From DATFVB01 sp963714035 (GTDB lineage Bacteria; Acidobacteriota; Thermoanaerobaculia; UBA5066; DATFVB01): a stretch of 64,000 nt of DNA. Positions 10,828 through 18,323 of this stretch are shown here, in pieces. The stretch lies in the NCBI GenBank assembly GCA_963714035.1, contig OY970224.1, forward strand, positions 2,480,001-2,544,000, read 5' to 3'. The position numbers and the translations under genes were made by a program. Each line of letters opens with the position of its first letter. Within the stretch, counting starts at the first letter, position 1. Below the pieces are notes generated by a model. The model was given only the letters and a program-made list of their open reading frames with translations, did not search any database and had not been told where the DNA came from.

Positions 10828-11940
10828 TCAGAGCCTCATCGGCATCACGACGTACATGTACTTCGAGATCCCGGGAATCTCTTCCGCGGGACGGCAGAGG
10901 CACTGGGTGTTCTCGTCCTTCGCCTCCAGCCGCACGTTCTCCGTTTCGGCTTCCGCGAGGAAATCGAGGAGGTACTGCGCGTTGAGCCCGAGCGTCAGCG
11001 GCTCCCCGGAGTATTCGACCGGCACGGTCTCGGTGCCCTCGCCGAGCTCCTGCGACGCCGACGAGACGGTGAGCGCGTTGGCGTCGAACGCGAGACGGAC
11101 CCCGCGCGCCCGCTCCGACGAAAAGAGCGCGATTCGGCGCACCGCGTTCTCGAGGACCGTGCGCGAGACGGTGATCTTGCGCTCGTTGTCCTTCGAGAGC
11201 ACCTTCTCGTAGTCGGGGAAGTTGACGTCGAGGAGGCGGGCGATCAGCTTCCGGTCGCCGACCGTGAACGCGAGATGGTTCTCGGCGTGCTGGATCTCGA
11301 GCTTCGTCTCGTCGTCGCCGTCCATCTTGAGGATCTCGGTCAGCGCTTTCTTCGGGACGAGGATCGGCGGAAGCGAGCTCTTCCCCGCCGGTTTCGGGAA
11401 TTCGACGAGCGCGAGACGATGGCCATCGGTCGCGACGAGCTCGAGGTCCTTCCCCTTCTCCTTGAGGAGAGCCCCGGAGAGCTGGAAGCGCTTCTCTTCC
11501 GCGGAGATCGCGAAGAGCACTTTGCGCGTCATGGTCTTCCACGTCGAGAGCGGAATCGAGAGGGACGCCTTCCCCTCGACTTTCGGCACCGTCGGGAAAT
11601 CTTCCGCGGGCTGGGCGACCATCTTGTAGCGCCCGGATCCCGAGGTGACGCCGAGATAATGGTTTTCGAGGAGCTTCAACTTCACGCCCGGCTCATCGAG
11701 CGAGCGCACGAGATCGAAGAGCTTGCGCGCGGGCACGCAGACGCCGCCGGGCGAGCTGATCTTCGCGTCCACGCGCGTGTGCAGCGTCAGATCGAGGTCC
11801 GTCGAGGTCAGATCGAGCCCTCCGTCCTCCGCCTTGAGCAGGATGTTGGCGAGGATCGGAATCGTGTTTTTCCGCTCGACCACACCCTGCAGAACCTGGA
11901 GCTCGTCCAGGAATTTCCCGCGCTCGATTGTCAGTTCCAT
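10828..11940 (-). CDS. dnaN: DNA polymerase III beta sliding clamp
   Basis: A 370-aa processivity clamp with the three-domain family layout (MELTIERGKFLDELQVLQGVVERKNTIPIL at the N-terminus, split here only for description). Further signatures are KLFDLVRSLDEPGVKL, RLLDVNFPDYEKVL and the C-terminal end YMYVVMPMRL, typical of clamps. It is immediately downstream of dnaA as in most origin regions. The 72-bp gap to recF holds nothing notable. Confidence 0.98.
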   Translation of the reverse strand: MELTIERGKFLDELQVLQGVVERKNTIPILANILLKAEDGGLDLTSTDLDLTLHTRVDAKISSPGGVCVPARKLFDLVRSLDEPGVKLKLLENHYLGVTSGSGRYKMVAQPAEDFPTVPKVEGKASLSIPLSTWKTMTRKVLFAISAEEKRFQLSGALLKEKGKDLELVATDGHRLALVEFPKPAGKSSLPPILVPKKALTEILKMDGDDETKLEIQHAENHLAFTVGDRKLIARLLDVNFPDYEKVLSKDNERKITVSRTVLENAVRRIALFSSERARGVRLAFDANALTVSSASQELGEGTETVPVEYSGEPLTLGLNAQYLLDFLAEAETENVRLEAKDENTQCLCRPAEEIPGISKYMYVVMPMRL

Positions 11941-12160
11941 ATCGCTCCTGAATGAAGAAAGAGAGTATCACATAAGATCGTCGAAACAGGCCTGTGGAAG
12001 CCGGATTTTCCGGAGAAATAAAGGCCTTTACTGCAGACGTTTACGATATGGTTTTCCACAGCTGAAAAGTGCTCGGGCCGGAGAAGAATCGGGCCCCTTT
12101 TTCGGACCGGCGAGCGATGTGGAAAACGGACCTGTGGAACGTCGGGCCGGAGGGAAAAAG
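11941..12160. other. Candidate oriC part 1: dnaA-dnaN intergenic with DnaA-box-like sites
   Basis: This 220-bp gap is locally AT-rich for the genome (11950-11980 and 12013-12051). It holds DnaA-box-like sequences: TTTTCCACA at 12052-12060 (plus), TGTGGAAAA at 12118-12126 (minus), and weaker TGTGGAAGC from 11993 and TGTGGAACG from 12133. The first two match the TTATCCACA consensus at 8 of 9 positions. Together with the sites upstream of dnaA this makes a bipartite origin plausible. The dnaN promoter must also lie here. Confidence 0.6.
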
Positions 12161-13471
12161 TCAGCGGAAAGACGAGCTCAATCCGTCGAGCGTCTTGTGA
12201 AAATCGGCGTCGTCTTCGTACATCCGCTGGATCTTTTCGACCGAGTGCATGACGGTCGAATGATGCTTGTCGTTGAACAGGCGGCCGATCTCGGGAAACG
12301 AGAGCCGTGTGAGCTGGCGGCAGAGATACATCGCGATCTGCCGCGGGAAAGCGATCGTCTTCGCGTTGGATTTCGCCTTCAGATCCGAGACCCGGATCCC
12401 ATAATGCGACGCGACCGCTTTCAGGATCTCGGCCGGCGTCGCCTTGCGGTCCTCGGAGACGACCATGTCCTTCAACGTCTCCTTCGCGAGATCGAGCGTG
12501 AGCGGATTCCCCGTGAGGGACGCGAACGCCAGGACCCGGTTGACGCGTCCTTCGAGCTCGCGGATGTTGCTCTTCACGCTCGCGGCGATGTAGAGCGCGA
12601 CGTCGTTCGGGATGAACACCTTCTCCTCTTCCGCCTTCTTGCGGAGGATCGCGACCTTCATCTCGAGGTCCGGCGGCTGGATGTCGGCGATCAGGCCCCA
12701 CTCGAATCGGGAGCGGAGGCGCTCCTCGAGAGACGAGATTTCCTTGGGCGGCGCATCCGAAGAGAGCACGATCTGGCGCTGCGATTCGTGGAGCGCGTTG
12801 AAGGTGTGAAAGAACTCCTCCTGGGTCGCTTCCTTTCCCGCGATGAACTGCACGTCGTCGACGAGGAGCACGTCGAGCTCGCGGTACCGCCGGCGGAACT
12901 CGTGCATCCGTTCGCTCTTGATCCCGTTGATCAGGTCGTTCAGGAACTTCTCGGCCGAGAGGTACAGGATGCGGGCGCCCGGTTTCTGGCGGAGGATCTC
13001 GTGCGCGATCGCTTGCATGAGATGGGTCTTGCCGAGACCCACGCCGCCGTACACGAAAAGCGGGTTGTAGGAGCGCGACGGCGCTTCCGCCACGGCCCGC
13101 GCCGCCGCGTGGGCGAACTGGTTCGACGATCCGACGACGAAGTTCTGGAACGTGTACCGGGGATTGATGCCGGGGGGCGGGTCCGACGGCGGAGGCGCCT
13201 CGGCTCCCGCCGAGGGTTCCGCGGCCGAGAATTCGAGCGTCAGGTCCGGGATGCCGATTTTCTCGGCTGCCGCCCGGAGAGCGGCCGAATGATGCGAAGG
13301 GATCCAGTCGGCGAAAACCGCATTGGGAACGACGATTTTCCAGACCGGACGCTCCCCTTCAGGGCTTTGACCCCCGAATTTGGCGGGGAGAAACCACGTG
13401 CGGAATTCCTTCTCCTCGATTTGAGGCTCGAGGGCCGAGAGAAACTGCTTCCAGCGATCCGTCCGGCTCAT
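12161..13471 (-). CDS. dnaA: DnaA, chromosomal replication initiator
   Basis: A 436-aa AAA+ initiator. Domain I carries WFLP and a VVPNAVFADWI region. Domain III has Walker A GGVGLGKTH (about 142-150), Walker B VLLVDDVQFIAG and sensor SSDAPPKE. Domain IV, the DNA-binding part, ends with FPRQIAMYLCRQLT and FNDKHHSTVMHSVEKI, where many bacteria have GGRDHTTVLHA. The HStV core that contacts the box is kept. Domain II is short. Confidence 0.98.
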   Translation of the reverse strand: MSRTDRWKQFLSALEPQIEEKEFRTWFLPAKFGGQSPEGERPVWKIVVPNAVFADWIPSHHSAALRAAAEKIGIPDLTLEFSAAEPSAGAEAPPPSDPPPGINPRYTFQNFVVGSSNQFAHAAARAVAEAPSRSYNPLFVYGGVGLGKTHLMQAIAHEILRQKPGARILYLSAEKFLNDLINGIKSERMHEFRRRYRELDVLLVDDVQFIAGKEATQEEFFHTFNALHESQRQIVLSSDAPPKEISSLEERLRSRFEWGLIADIQPPDLEMKVAILRKKAEEEKVFIPNDVALYIAASVKSNIRELEGRVNRVLAFASLTGNPLTLDLAKETLKDMVVSEDRKATPAEILKAVASHYGIRVSDLKAKSNAKTIAFPRQIAMYLCRQLTRLSFPEIGRLFNDKHHSTVMHSVEKIQRMYEDDADFHKTLDGLSSSFR

Positions 13472-13530
13472 CTTTTTCCGCAGGGTTTTCCACAGCTGTG
13501 GAAAGCTCGGGGGCGGATCTTAGCACAATC
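13472..13530. other. Candidate oriC part 2: palindromic DnaA-box pair upstream of dnaA
   Basis: A perfect palindrome TTTCCACAGCTGTGGAAA (13487-13504) consists of two opposed DnaA-box-like 9-mers, TTTTCCACA (13486-13494) and TGTGGAAAG (13497-13505). It sits 15 bp before the dnaA start and upstream of the divergent rpmH promoter. It is therefore placed for autoregulation of dnaA as well as for origin function. Confidence 0.62.
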
Positions 13531-13531
13531 C

Positions 13532-13560
13532 TTGACTTGCCCGGGATGGACTCATAGAAT
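13532..13560 (+). promoter_or_regulatory. rpmH promoter
   Basis: TTGACT (13532-13537), a 17-bp spacer and TAGAAT (13555-13560) form the clearest sigma-70-type promoter in the window, directed at rpmH (ATG at 13593). The expected transcription start is about 13567, right at an in-frame TTG (13568) that is the only canonical upstream start for rnpA. Confidence 0.75.
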
Positions 13561-13592
13561 CAGAGTTTTGACACGAAAAGGACGGAGAGACC

Positions 13593-13727
13593 ATGAAGCG
13601 CACGTTCCAGCCCAACAACCGCCGTCGCAAGAAAACTCACGGTTTTCGGGCGCGGATGAGCACGAAACCGGGGCGCGCCGTTCTTTCCGCCCGCCGCCGC
13701 AAAGGCCGCAAACGCCTGACGGTCTGA
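13593..13727 (+). CDS. rpmH: 50S ribosomal protein L34
   Basis: A 44-aa very basic ribosomal protein with the standard L34 sequence MKRTFQPNNRRRKKTHGF, RMSTKPGRAVLSARR and KGRKRL at the end. A GGAGAG Shine-Dalgarno lies 5 nt upstream. Its stop TGA overlaps the CTG that is the nearest possible start of rnpA (CTGA). Confidence 0.98.
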   Translation: MKRTFQPNNRRRKKTHGFRARMSTKPGRAVLSARRRKGRKRLTV

Positions 13728-14104
13728 CGCCGTTCTCCCGTCCGGAGGGTTTTCCGAAGGATTTTCGGCTCCGGAAGCGGCGGGATTTCACGGAATGCCA
13801 GAAGAAGGGGAAGCGGGTCGCGGGTCGATGGCTGGTGCTTTTCGCGCTCGACAACGCGCTCGGCCGCTCGCGATGGGGATTGTCGGTGCCGAAGAAGGTG
13901 GGCTCGGCGGTCCACCGCAACCGGGTGAAACGCCGGCTGCGGGAGATCGTCCGGCGGACGGGGAAGCCGGGTCCCGAGCGGGATCTCTGCATCCTCGCCC
14001 GGCCGGGGGCGTCGCAAGCGACGCTCATGGAGCTCTCGCAGGAGTTGAAGATGCTCTCGGAAAGACTGTCGTCCTCGCGCTCCTCCGCGCGTACAAGCGG
14101 GTGA
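13724..14104 (+). CDS. rnpA: RNase P protein component (start uncertain)
   Basis: Protein subunit of the tRNA 5'-processing ribozyme. The conserved N-terminus FRLRKRRDF, the central GLSVPKKVGSAVHRNRVKRRLRE motif (described in parts: GLSVPKKVG and RNRVKRRLRE) and ILARPGA identify it. No ATG, GTG or TTG exists in frame between the rpmH stop and the conserved FRLRKRRDF. The start given is the CTG that overlaps the rpmH stop and yields 126 aa. The only canonical alternative is TTG at 13568, upstream of rpmH, giving a 178-aa protein that contains the whole rpmH gene in another frame, as described for Thermus. Confidence 0.85.
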   Translation: MTPFSRPEGFPKDFRLRKRRDFTECQKKGKRVAGRWLVLFALDNALGRSRWGLSVPKKVGSAVHRNRVKRRLREIVRRTGKPGPERDLCILARPGASQATLMELSQELKMLSERLSSSRSSARTSG

Positions 14105-14268
14105 TCTCTCCCCTGCTCCCCCGTTCGTGCCGATACGTGCCGACCTGTTCGGAATACGCGGCGGAAGCGGTCGCCCGATACGGGGTCCTGCGCGGCGGCT
14201 GGCTCAGCCTGCGCCGCCTCGGCCGCTGCCATCCGTTTCACGCGGGCGGTTTCGATCCGGTGAAATAG
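14101..14268 (+). CDS. yidD: YidD, membrane protein insertion efficiency factor (start uncertain)
   Basis: Small protein that assists YidC-dependent membrane insertion. Conserved residues include ISPLLPRSCRYVPTCSEYA, VLRGGWLSLRRLGRCHPFH and GGFDPV. The GTG at 14101 overlaps the rnpA stop (GTGA) but gives only 55 aa and omits the amphipathic start. Homology clearly continues upstream in frame (VVLALLRAYKRV, from about 14050), inside the end of rnpA, without any ATG, GTG or TTG. A non-canonical start, or a sequence error, is likely. Confidence 0.82.
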   Translation: MISPLLPRSCRYVPTCSEYAAEAVARYGVLRGGWLSLRRLGRCHPFHAGGFDPVK

Positions 14269-14270
14269 CC

Positions 14271-15932
14271 ATGGAAAAACGTCTTCTCATCGCGGCCGCG
14301 CTCTCGATCGCCGTCCTGCTCGTCTGGGACGCGATCACCCCGAAAGCCGCGAAGAGCCCCTCTTCCCCGAGCCCGGCGGCCGCGCCCCTGACGCCGGGAG
14401 CGTCTTCGCCCGCTCCGGCTTCGGCTCCTCCTCCGTCGGCGACTCCCGCCGCTCCGGCGCCGGTTCCGGTGGCGGCCGCGGCGCGCGAATCGGAAATCAT
14501 CGATCGGCCGCTCTATCGGGCGGTCGTCGACAACCGCGGCGGGGTCCTCACTTCGTTCCTCCTGAAGAAGTACGACGACGATCAGGGGCACCGCCTCGAA
14601 ATGGTGCATCGCGGCGACTCTTCCGATCTGCCGCTCGAGCTCGAATTCGGTGCGGACGCGCCCTCCACCCTGGCCGCGAACACGGGACTCTACGCGGTCG
14701 AACGAACCCGGGACGGCGATCGGGACGTCCTCCGCCTGCGTCTCGCGGGCGACGGGCGATCGATCGAAAAGACGATCGTCTTCGGGGACGGCTACCTCAT
14801 GGACGTGAAGGTCGCCTGCGCCGGCGCGAAGCAGCCGTTCGCGCTCACGCTCGGACCGGGCCTCCGGAACCTCTCTCCCCAGGAGAAGGAGAACCGGTTC
14901 ACGAGCGCCTCGGGCGCGGTCTATTTCGACGGCGACCGGGCGCGGTCGGTCCCGCGGCAGAAGATCGAAGCCGTGGAACAGGGACCGCTCCCGAAGTCCG
15001 GCTTCGTCGGGCTCGAGGACAACTACTTCCTCGCGGCGCTCGTTCCGCGCGCGGAGACCCAATGGTGGCTCTCCCCCGTCCGGGAGGACGAGAACGGCAA
15101 GAAAGAGCTCCAGATCCGCGCCGGCGCGATCTCCCCTTCCGTCCTCGACGCGCGCCTCTACATCGGCCCGAAGGACCTCGACGTCCTCACCGGCCTCGGC
15201 ATGCATCTCGAAGAGACGGTCAGCTTCCGCACGATGGGAATCAACCTCGGCATCATCGCCCGCGGCCTGATCTGGCTGCTCAAGGCTTCGCACCGGTACG
15301 TCGCCAACTGGGGTGTCGCGATTCTCGCGGTCACCTTCCTGGTCCGGCTGCTCCTCTTCCCGCTCATGCAGAAGTCGTTCGTCGGGATGAAGAAGATGCA
15401 GAAGCTCCAGCCGAAGATCAACGTGATCAAGGACAAGTACAAGAAGGCGAAGATGGACGTCGAGCAGCGCAACAAGATGAACCAGGAAATGATGGCGCTG
15501 TACCAGGCGGAAGGCTACAACCCGATGAGCGGCTGCCTTCCCATGCTCCTCCAGATGCCGATCCTCTTCGCGTTCTACGTCGTGCTCGAGCGCGCGATCG
15601 TCCTGCGCCACGCGCCGTTCGCGCTCTGGATCCACGACCTCTCCGCGAAGGATCCGACGTACGTCCTCGTCGTCGTGATGATCGGGACGATGTTCCTGCA
15701 GCAGCTCATGACCCCGTCGACCGTCGACGCGGCGCAGAGAAAGATGTTCCTCATGATGCCGCTCTTCTGGGGCTTTTTCATGAAGGACATGCCGGCCGGG
15801 CTCGTCCTCTACTGGCTCTTCTCGAACGTGCTGACGATCACGCAGCAGATGCTCATCAACCGGATGTACCGCGAGGAGCCGGCGCCGTCGGCGCGCGGGA
15901 AGAAGCTGAAGACCGGGAAGGCGAAAGGATAG
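14271..15932 (+). CDS. yidC: YidC membrane protein insertase
   Basis: A 553-aa inner-membrane insertase/chaperone. The N-terminal segment (RLLIAAALSIAVLLVWDAI) is followed by a Pro/Ala-rich linker and the large periplasmic P1 domain typical of Gram-negative YidC. The C-terminal core has the transmembrane segments NWGVAILAVTFLVRLLLFPL, GCLPMLLQMPILFAFYVVLE and the PAGLVLYWLFSNVLTITQQ end, with a positively charged tail. The large P1 domain argues for a diderm host. The start is ATG 14271, 2 nt after yidD. Confidence 0.97.
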   Translation: MEKRLLIAAALSIAVLLVWDAITPKAAKSPSSPSPAAAPLTPGASSPAPASAPPPSATPAAPAPVPVAAAARESEIIDRPLYRAVVDNRGGVLTSFLLKKYDDDQGHRLEMVHRGDSSDLPLELEFGADAPSTLAANTGLYAVERTRDGDRDVLRLRLAGDGRSIEKTIVFGDGYLMDVKVACAGAKQPFALTLGPGLRNLSPQEKENRFTSASGAVYFDGDRARSVPRQKIEAVEQGPLPKSGFVGLEDNYFLAALVPRAETQWWLSPVREDENGKKELQIRAGAISPSVLDARLYIGPKDLDVLTGLGMHLEETVSFRTMGINLGIIARGLIWLLKASHRYVANWGVAILAVTFLVRLLLFPLMQKSFVGMKKMQKLQPKINVIKDKYKKAKMDVEQRNKMNQEMMALYQAEGYNPMSGCLPMLLQMPILFAFYVVLERAIVLRHAPFALWIHDLSAKDPTYVLVVVMIGTMFLQQLMTPSTVDAAQRKMFLMMPLFWGFFMKDMPAGLVLYWLFSNVLTITQQMLINRMYREEPAPSARGKKLKTGKAKG

Positions 15933-15944
15933 GATTTTTTCGAG

Positions 15945-16619
15945 ATGCGATACGAAGGCAAGACTCTGGAGGAAGCGCTCGATCTCGCGGCGGGCGCCGT
16001 CGGCCGGCCGGCCGACGATCTGCAATACCGGATCGTCGAGGACAAGAAGAACTTCTGGGGAGGGCGCCGGGTCGTCGTCGAGTTGATCACCGACGGGACG
16101 ATGAAGCTCGCCCCCGCCGCCGCTCCGGGCCTCGCGGCGCCCGAGGACGAGGAACCCGCCGACGAGGCCACGATCGCGGAGGTCTCCAACGTCCTGCGCG
16201 AGCTCCTCGTCGCCGCCGAGCTCCGCGTCGACGTCCGGCATCGGGCGAGCCTTTCGTTCGATCTCGCCGGCGACGATCTCCCGCATCTTCTCGCGCGGCA
16301 GGGCGAGGGGCTCGAGGGGCTGCAGACGCTCGCGGGCCGCGTGGCCGGGAAGAAACTCGGGCGCCCCGTCTTTCCGCAGCTCGACGCCGACGGTTTCCGC
16401 GAGCGGCGGCAGGAGGTCCTCCAGGAGTCGGCGCGGCGACAGGCGGAACGCGTGAAACTCTCCGGCCGCAAGGTGCTGCTCGACCCGATGTCCCCGTCGG
16501 ACCGCCGTCTCGTCCACCTGTCGCTGTCGTCGGACAGCCAGGTCGAGACCAAGAGCGAGGGGGAAGGGTTTTTCAAAAGAGTGGCAATCCTCCCGAAGAG
16601 GCAGGAGGCGCCCCGATAA
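15945..16619 (+). CDS. jag: Jag/KhpB-like RNA-binding protein
   Basis: A 224-aa protein with an N-terminal Jag domain (MRYEGKTLEEALDLA), a central KH-like domain and a C-terminal R3H domain (SPSDRRLVHLSLSSDSQV and a GFFKRVAI end). Members bind RNA and influence cell elongation and division. It follows yidC by 12 nt in the usual rpmH-rnpA-yidD-yidC-jag operon. A degenerate hairpin repeat directly follows its stop. Confidence 0.93.
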   Translation: MRYEGKTLEEALDLAAGAVGRPADDLQYRIVEDKKNFWGGRRVVVELITDGTMKLAPAAAPGLAAPEDEEPADEATIAEVSNVLRELLVAAELRVDVRHRASLSFDLAGDDLPHLLARQGEGLEGLQTLAGRVAGKKLGRPVFPQLDADGFRERRQEVLQESARRQAERVKLSGRKVLLDPMSPSDRRLVHLSLSSDSQVETKSEGEGFFKRVAILPKRQEAPR

Positions 16620-16621
16620 CG

Positions 16622-16712
16622 TGGTCGCCGAGTTGAAGCGATCGCGATCCGCGTCGCTTAACTCGGCGTACCGCTGCGACCCGCATCCCGGCGGGCTTGC
16701 GCCTCACCCCTT
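16622..16712 (+). repeat. Hairpin after jag, degenerate member of the dispersed family (copy H)
   Basis: A 14-bp stem pairs GCCGAGTTGAAGCGA (16627-16641) with TCGCTTAACTCGGC (16654-16667), with one bulge. It is followed by GCATCCCGGCGGGCTTGCGCCTC, the family right end, given here only as its key parts GCATCCCGGCGGG and TTGCGCCTC. The apical mini-hairpin is missing. Its location right after jag suggests it may also end the rpmH operon transcript. Confidence 0.5.
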
Positions 16713-16769
16713 GCGGCCATCGATTCCTCGCGAAAGATCCGCGAGACCGTCGCCGGAGATAATTCGCCC

Positions 16770-18122
16770 GTGAATCCCTCCGGCGCGAGCCATCTCGACA
16801 CGATCGTGGCTCTCGCGACTCCCATGGCGCGGAGCGCGATCGCGGTCGCGCGGCTGTCGGGGAGCGAAGCCTTCGCGATCGCCCGGCGGCTGGCGCCGGG
16901 GCTTCCCGCCGGTCCGGCGCCTCGCGTCGCGATCCTCGCCGGGCTTCGCGATTCCGAAGGCCGCGTTTTCGACCGCGGCCTCGTCACGCATTTTCCGGCG
17001 CCGTCCTCGTACACGGGGGAGGACGTGGTCGAGATCTCGCTCCACGGGAATCCCGTCCTCGCGCGGACGCTGCTGGCCGCCGCGCAGGCCGCCGGAGCGA
17101 GGCTCGCCGAACCCGGGGAGTTTTCCCGGCGCGCGTTCTACAACCAGAAGCTCTCGCTGATCGAAGCGGAAGCCGTCGGCGAGCTGATCGACGCGTCGAG
17201 CGCGGCGTCGGCGCGCGGAGCGCAGGCGCGGCTTGCGGGCGGGGGAGAGCGGGCGATCGACCCCGTTCGGGACGCGCTGCTGACCGCGCACGCGCTGTGG
17301 ACCGCGGCGATCGACTTTCCGGAGCAGGCGGGGGAGGAGGATCCCGCGGAGATCTCGCGGCGTCTCGCGGAGGCGCGTGAGCGCCTCGCGCGTCTCGGAC
17401 GGGGAGCGGAGCTCGCGTCGCGGATCGCATCGGGATTCCGCGTCGCGATCCTCGGCGCGCCCAACGCCGGCAAGTCCACCGTCTTCAACCGGCTGGTCGG
17501 CTATGAGCGCGCGATCGTGGCGCCGGAGGCGGGGACGACGCGCGACACGCTCGAGGCCGACGTCGAGATCGGAGGATTGCCGATCCGTCTCGTCGACACG
17601 GCCGGGATTCGCGACGCGGCGACGGCCGTCGAGGCCGAAGGGGTCTCGCGTGCGGCCGCGGAGGCTCGCGTCGCGGACGTGGCGGTCTGGGTGCACGATG
17701 CTTCGACCCCCTGGGACGAGGGGGCGAGGAGCGCCTGGAGCGGAACCGGTACGACCATCAAAATGCTTGTTTTCAATAAAATAGATCTCGCCGCGCCTCC
17801 CGCAGTGACGGGCTCTGTGGCCCTCTCGGCGGTCACCGAAGAGGCCGCGGAGCGGCTTTCGAGAGAGCTCGCGGGGCGGCTCTCGGCGGAGTTTCCGCCG
17901 GACGCGGTGGGGGAGTCGGTCTCGCGCCGTCAGCGCGACCTGCTCGCGCGAGCCCGCGACGCCGTCGTCCGTTCGGAGGAATCGCTCGCCCGGCGCGATC
18001 CGGCGGAGATCGCGATTCTCGGCGTCGAGGATTCACTCGCCGCGCTCTCGGAGCTCGTCGGCGAATCGACGACCGAGGACGTGCTGGATCGGATCTTCGC
18101 GAAGTTCTGCATCGGAAAATAG
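16770..18122 (+). CDS. mnmE: MnmE, tRNA uridine-5-carboxymethylaminomethyl(34) synthesis GTPase
   Basis: A 450-aa GTPase that with MnmG modifies the wobble uridine of tRNAs. The N-terminal tetrahydrofolate-binding domain (ATPMARSAIAVARLSG, SYTGEDVVEISLHGN) is followed by the G domain with G1 GAPNAGKST (229-237), EAGTTRDT, DTAGIRD and NKID. The C-terminus is FCIGK with the invariant cysteine. The start is GTG at 16770. A -10-like GATAAT (16758-16763) ends 6 nt before it, suggesting a leaderless mRNA. A short AT-rich run of codons occurs at about 17758-17790. Confidence 0.97.
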   Translation: MNPSGASHLDTIVALATPMARSAIAVARLSGSEAFAIARRLAPGLPAGPAPRVAILAGLRDSEGRVFDRGLVTHFPAPSSYTGEDVVEISLHGNPVLARTLLAAAQAAGARLAEPGEFSRRAFYNQKLSLIEAEAVGELIDASSAASARGAQARLAGGGERAIDPVRDALLTAHALWTAAIDFPEQAGEEDPAEISRRLAEARERLARLGRGAELASRIASGFRVAILGAPNAGKSTVFNRLVGYERAIVAPEAGTTRDTLEADVEIGGLPIRLVDTAGIRDAATAVEAEGVSRAAAEARVADVAVWVHDASTPWDEGARSAWSGTGTTIKMLVFNKIDLAAPPAVTGSVALSAVTEEAAERLSRELAGRLSAEFPPDAVGESVSRRQRDLLARARDAVVRSEESLARRDPAEIAILGVEDSLAALSELVGESTTEDVLDRIFAKFCIGK

Positions 18123-18245
18123 GGCGCCTCCGGCGCAGTTGCGAGTCGGGCGCCTCACGGCGCGGTTGCGAGTTCTTCAGTTGCGGGTTGAAAGTCGGGC
18201 GCCTTACGGCGCGGTCGCGGGTTCTTCAGTCCCGAGTCGAAAGTC
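18122..18245. repeat. 49-bp tandem repeat downstream of mnmE
   Basis: Two full 49-bp units (18148-18196 and 18197-18245) and a 26-bp partial unit (18122-18147) each begin GGGCGCCT and contain CGGCGC; the full units also share GGTTCTTCAG-like and GAAAGTC segments. Part of the sequence belongs to the genome's GTTGCGAGTT/AACTCGCAAC intergenic class, also seen at 29142-29220. Confidence 0.75.
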
Positions 18246-18268
18246 AGGGGTTCTGTTCCCTGACTTTT
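18240..18268 (+). terminator. Hairpin terminator between mnmE and mnmG
   Basis: A 10-bp stem AAAGTCAGGG / CCCTGACTTT with loop GTTCTGTT is followed by a short T run. It would end the mnmE transcript before mnmG, which has its own -10-like box. Confidence 0.6.
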
Positions 18269-18323
18269 GACGCGTAACTCGAAACTCGTCACTGGCGATC
18301 CGCCGCGAGACTACTATTTGAGA

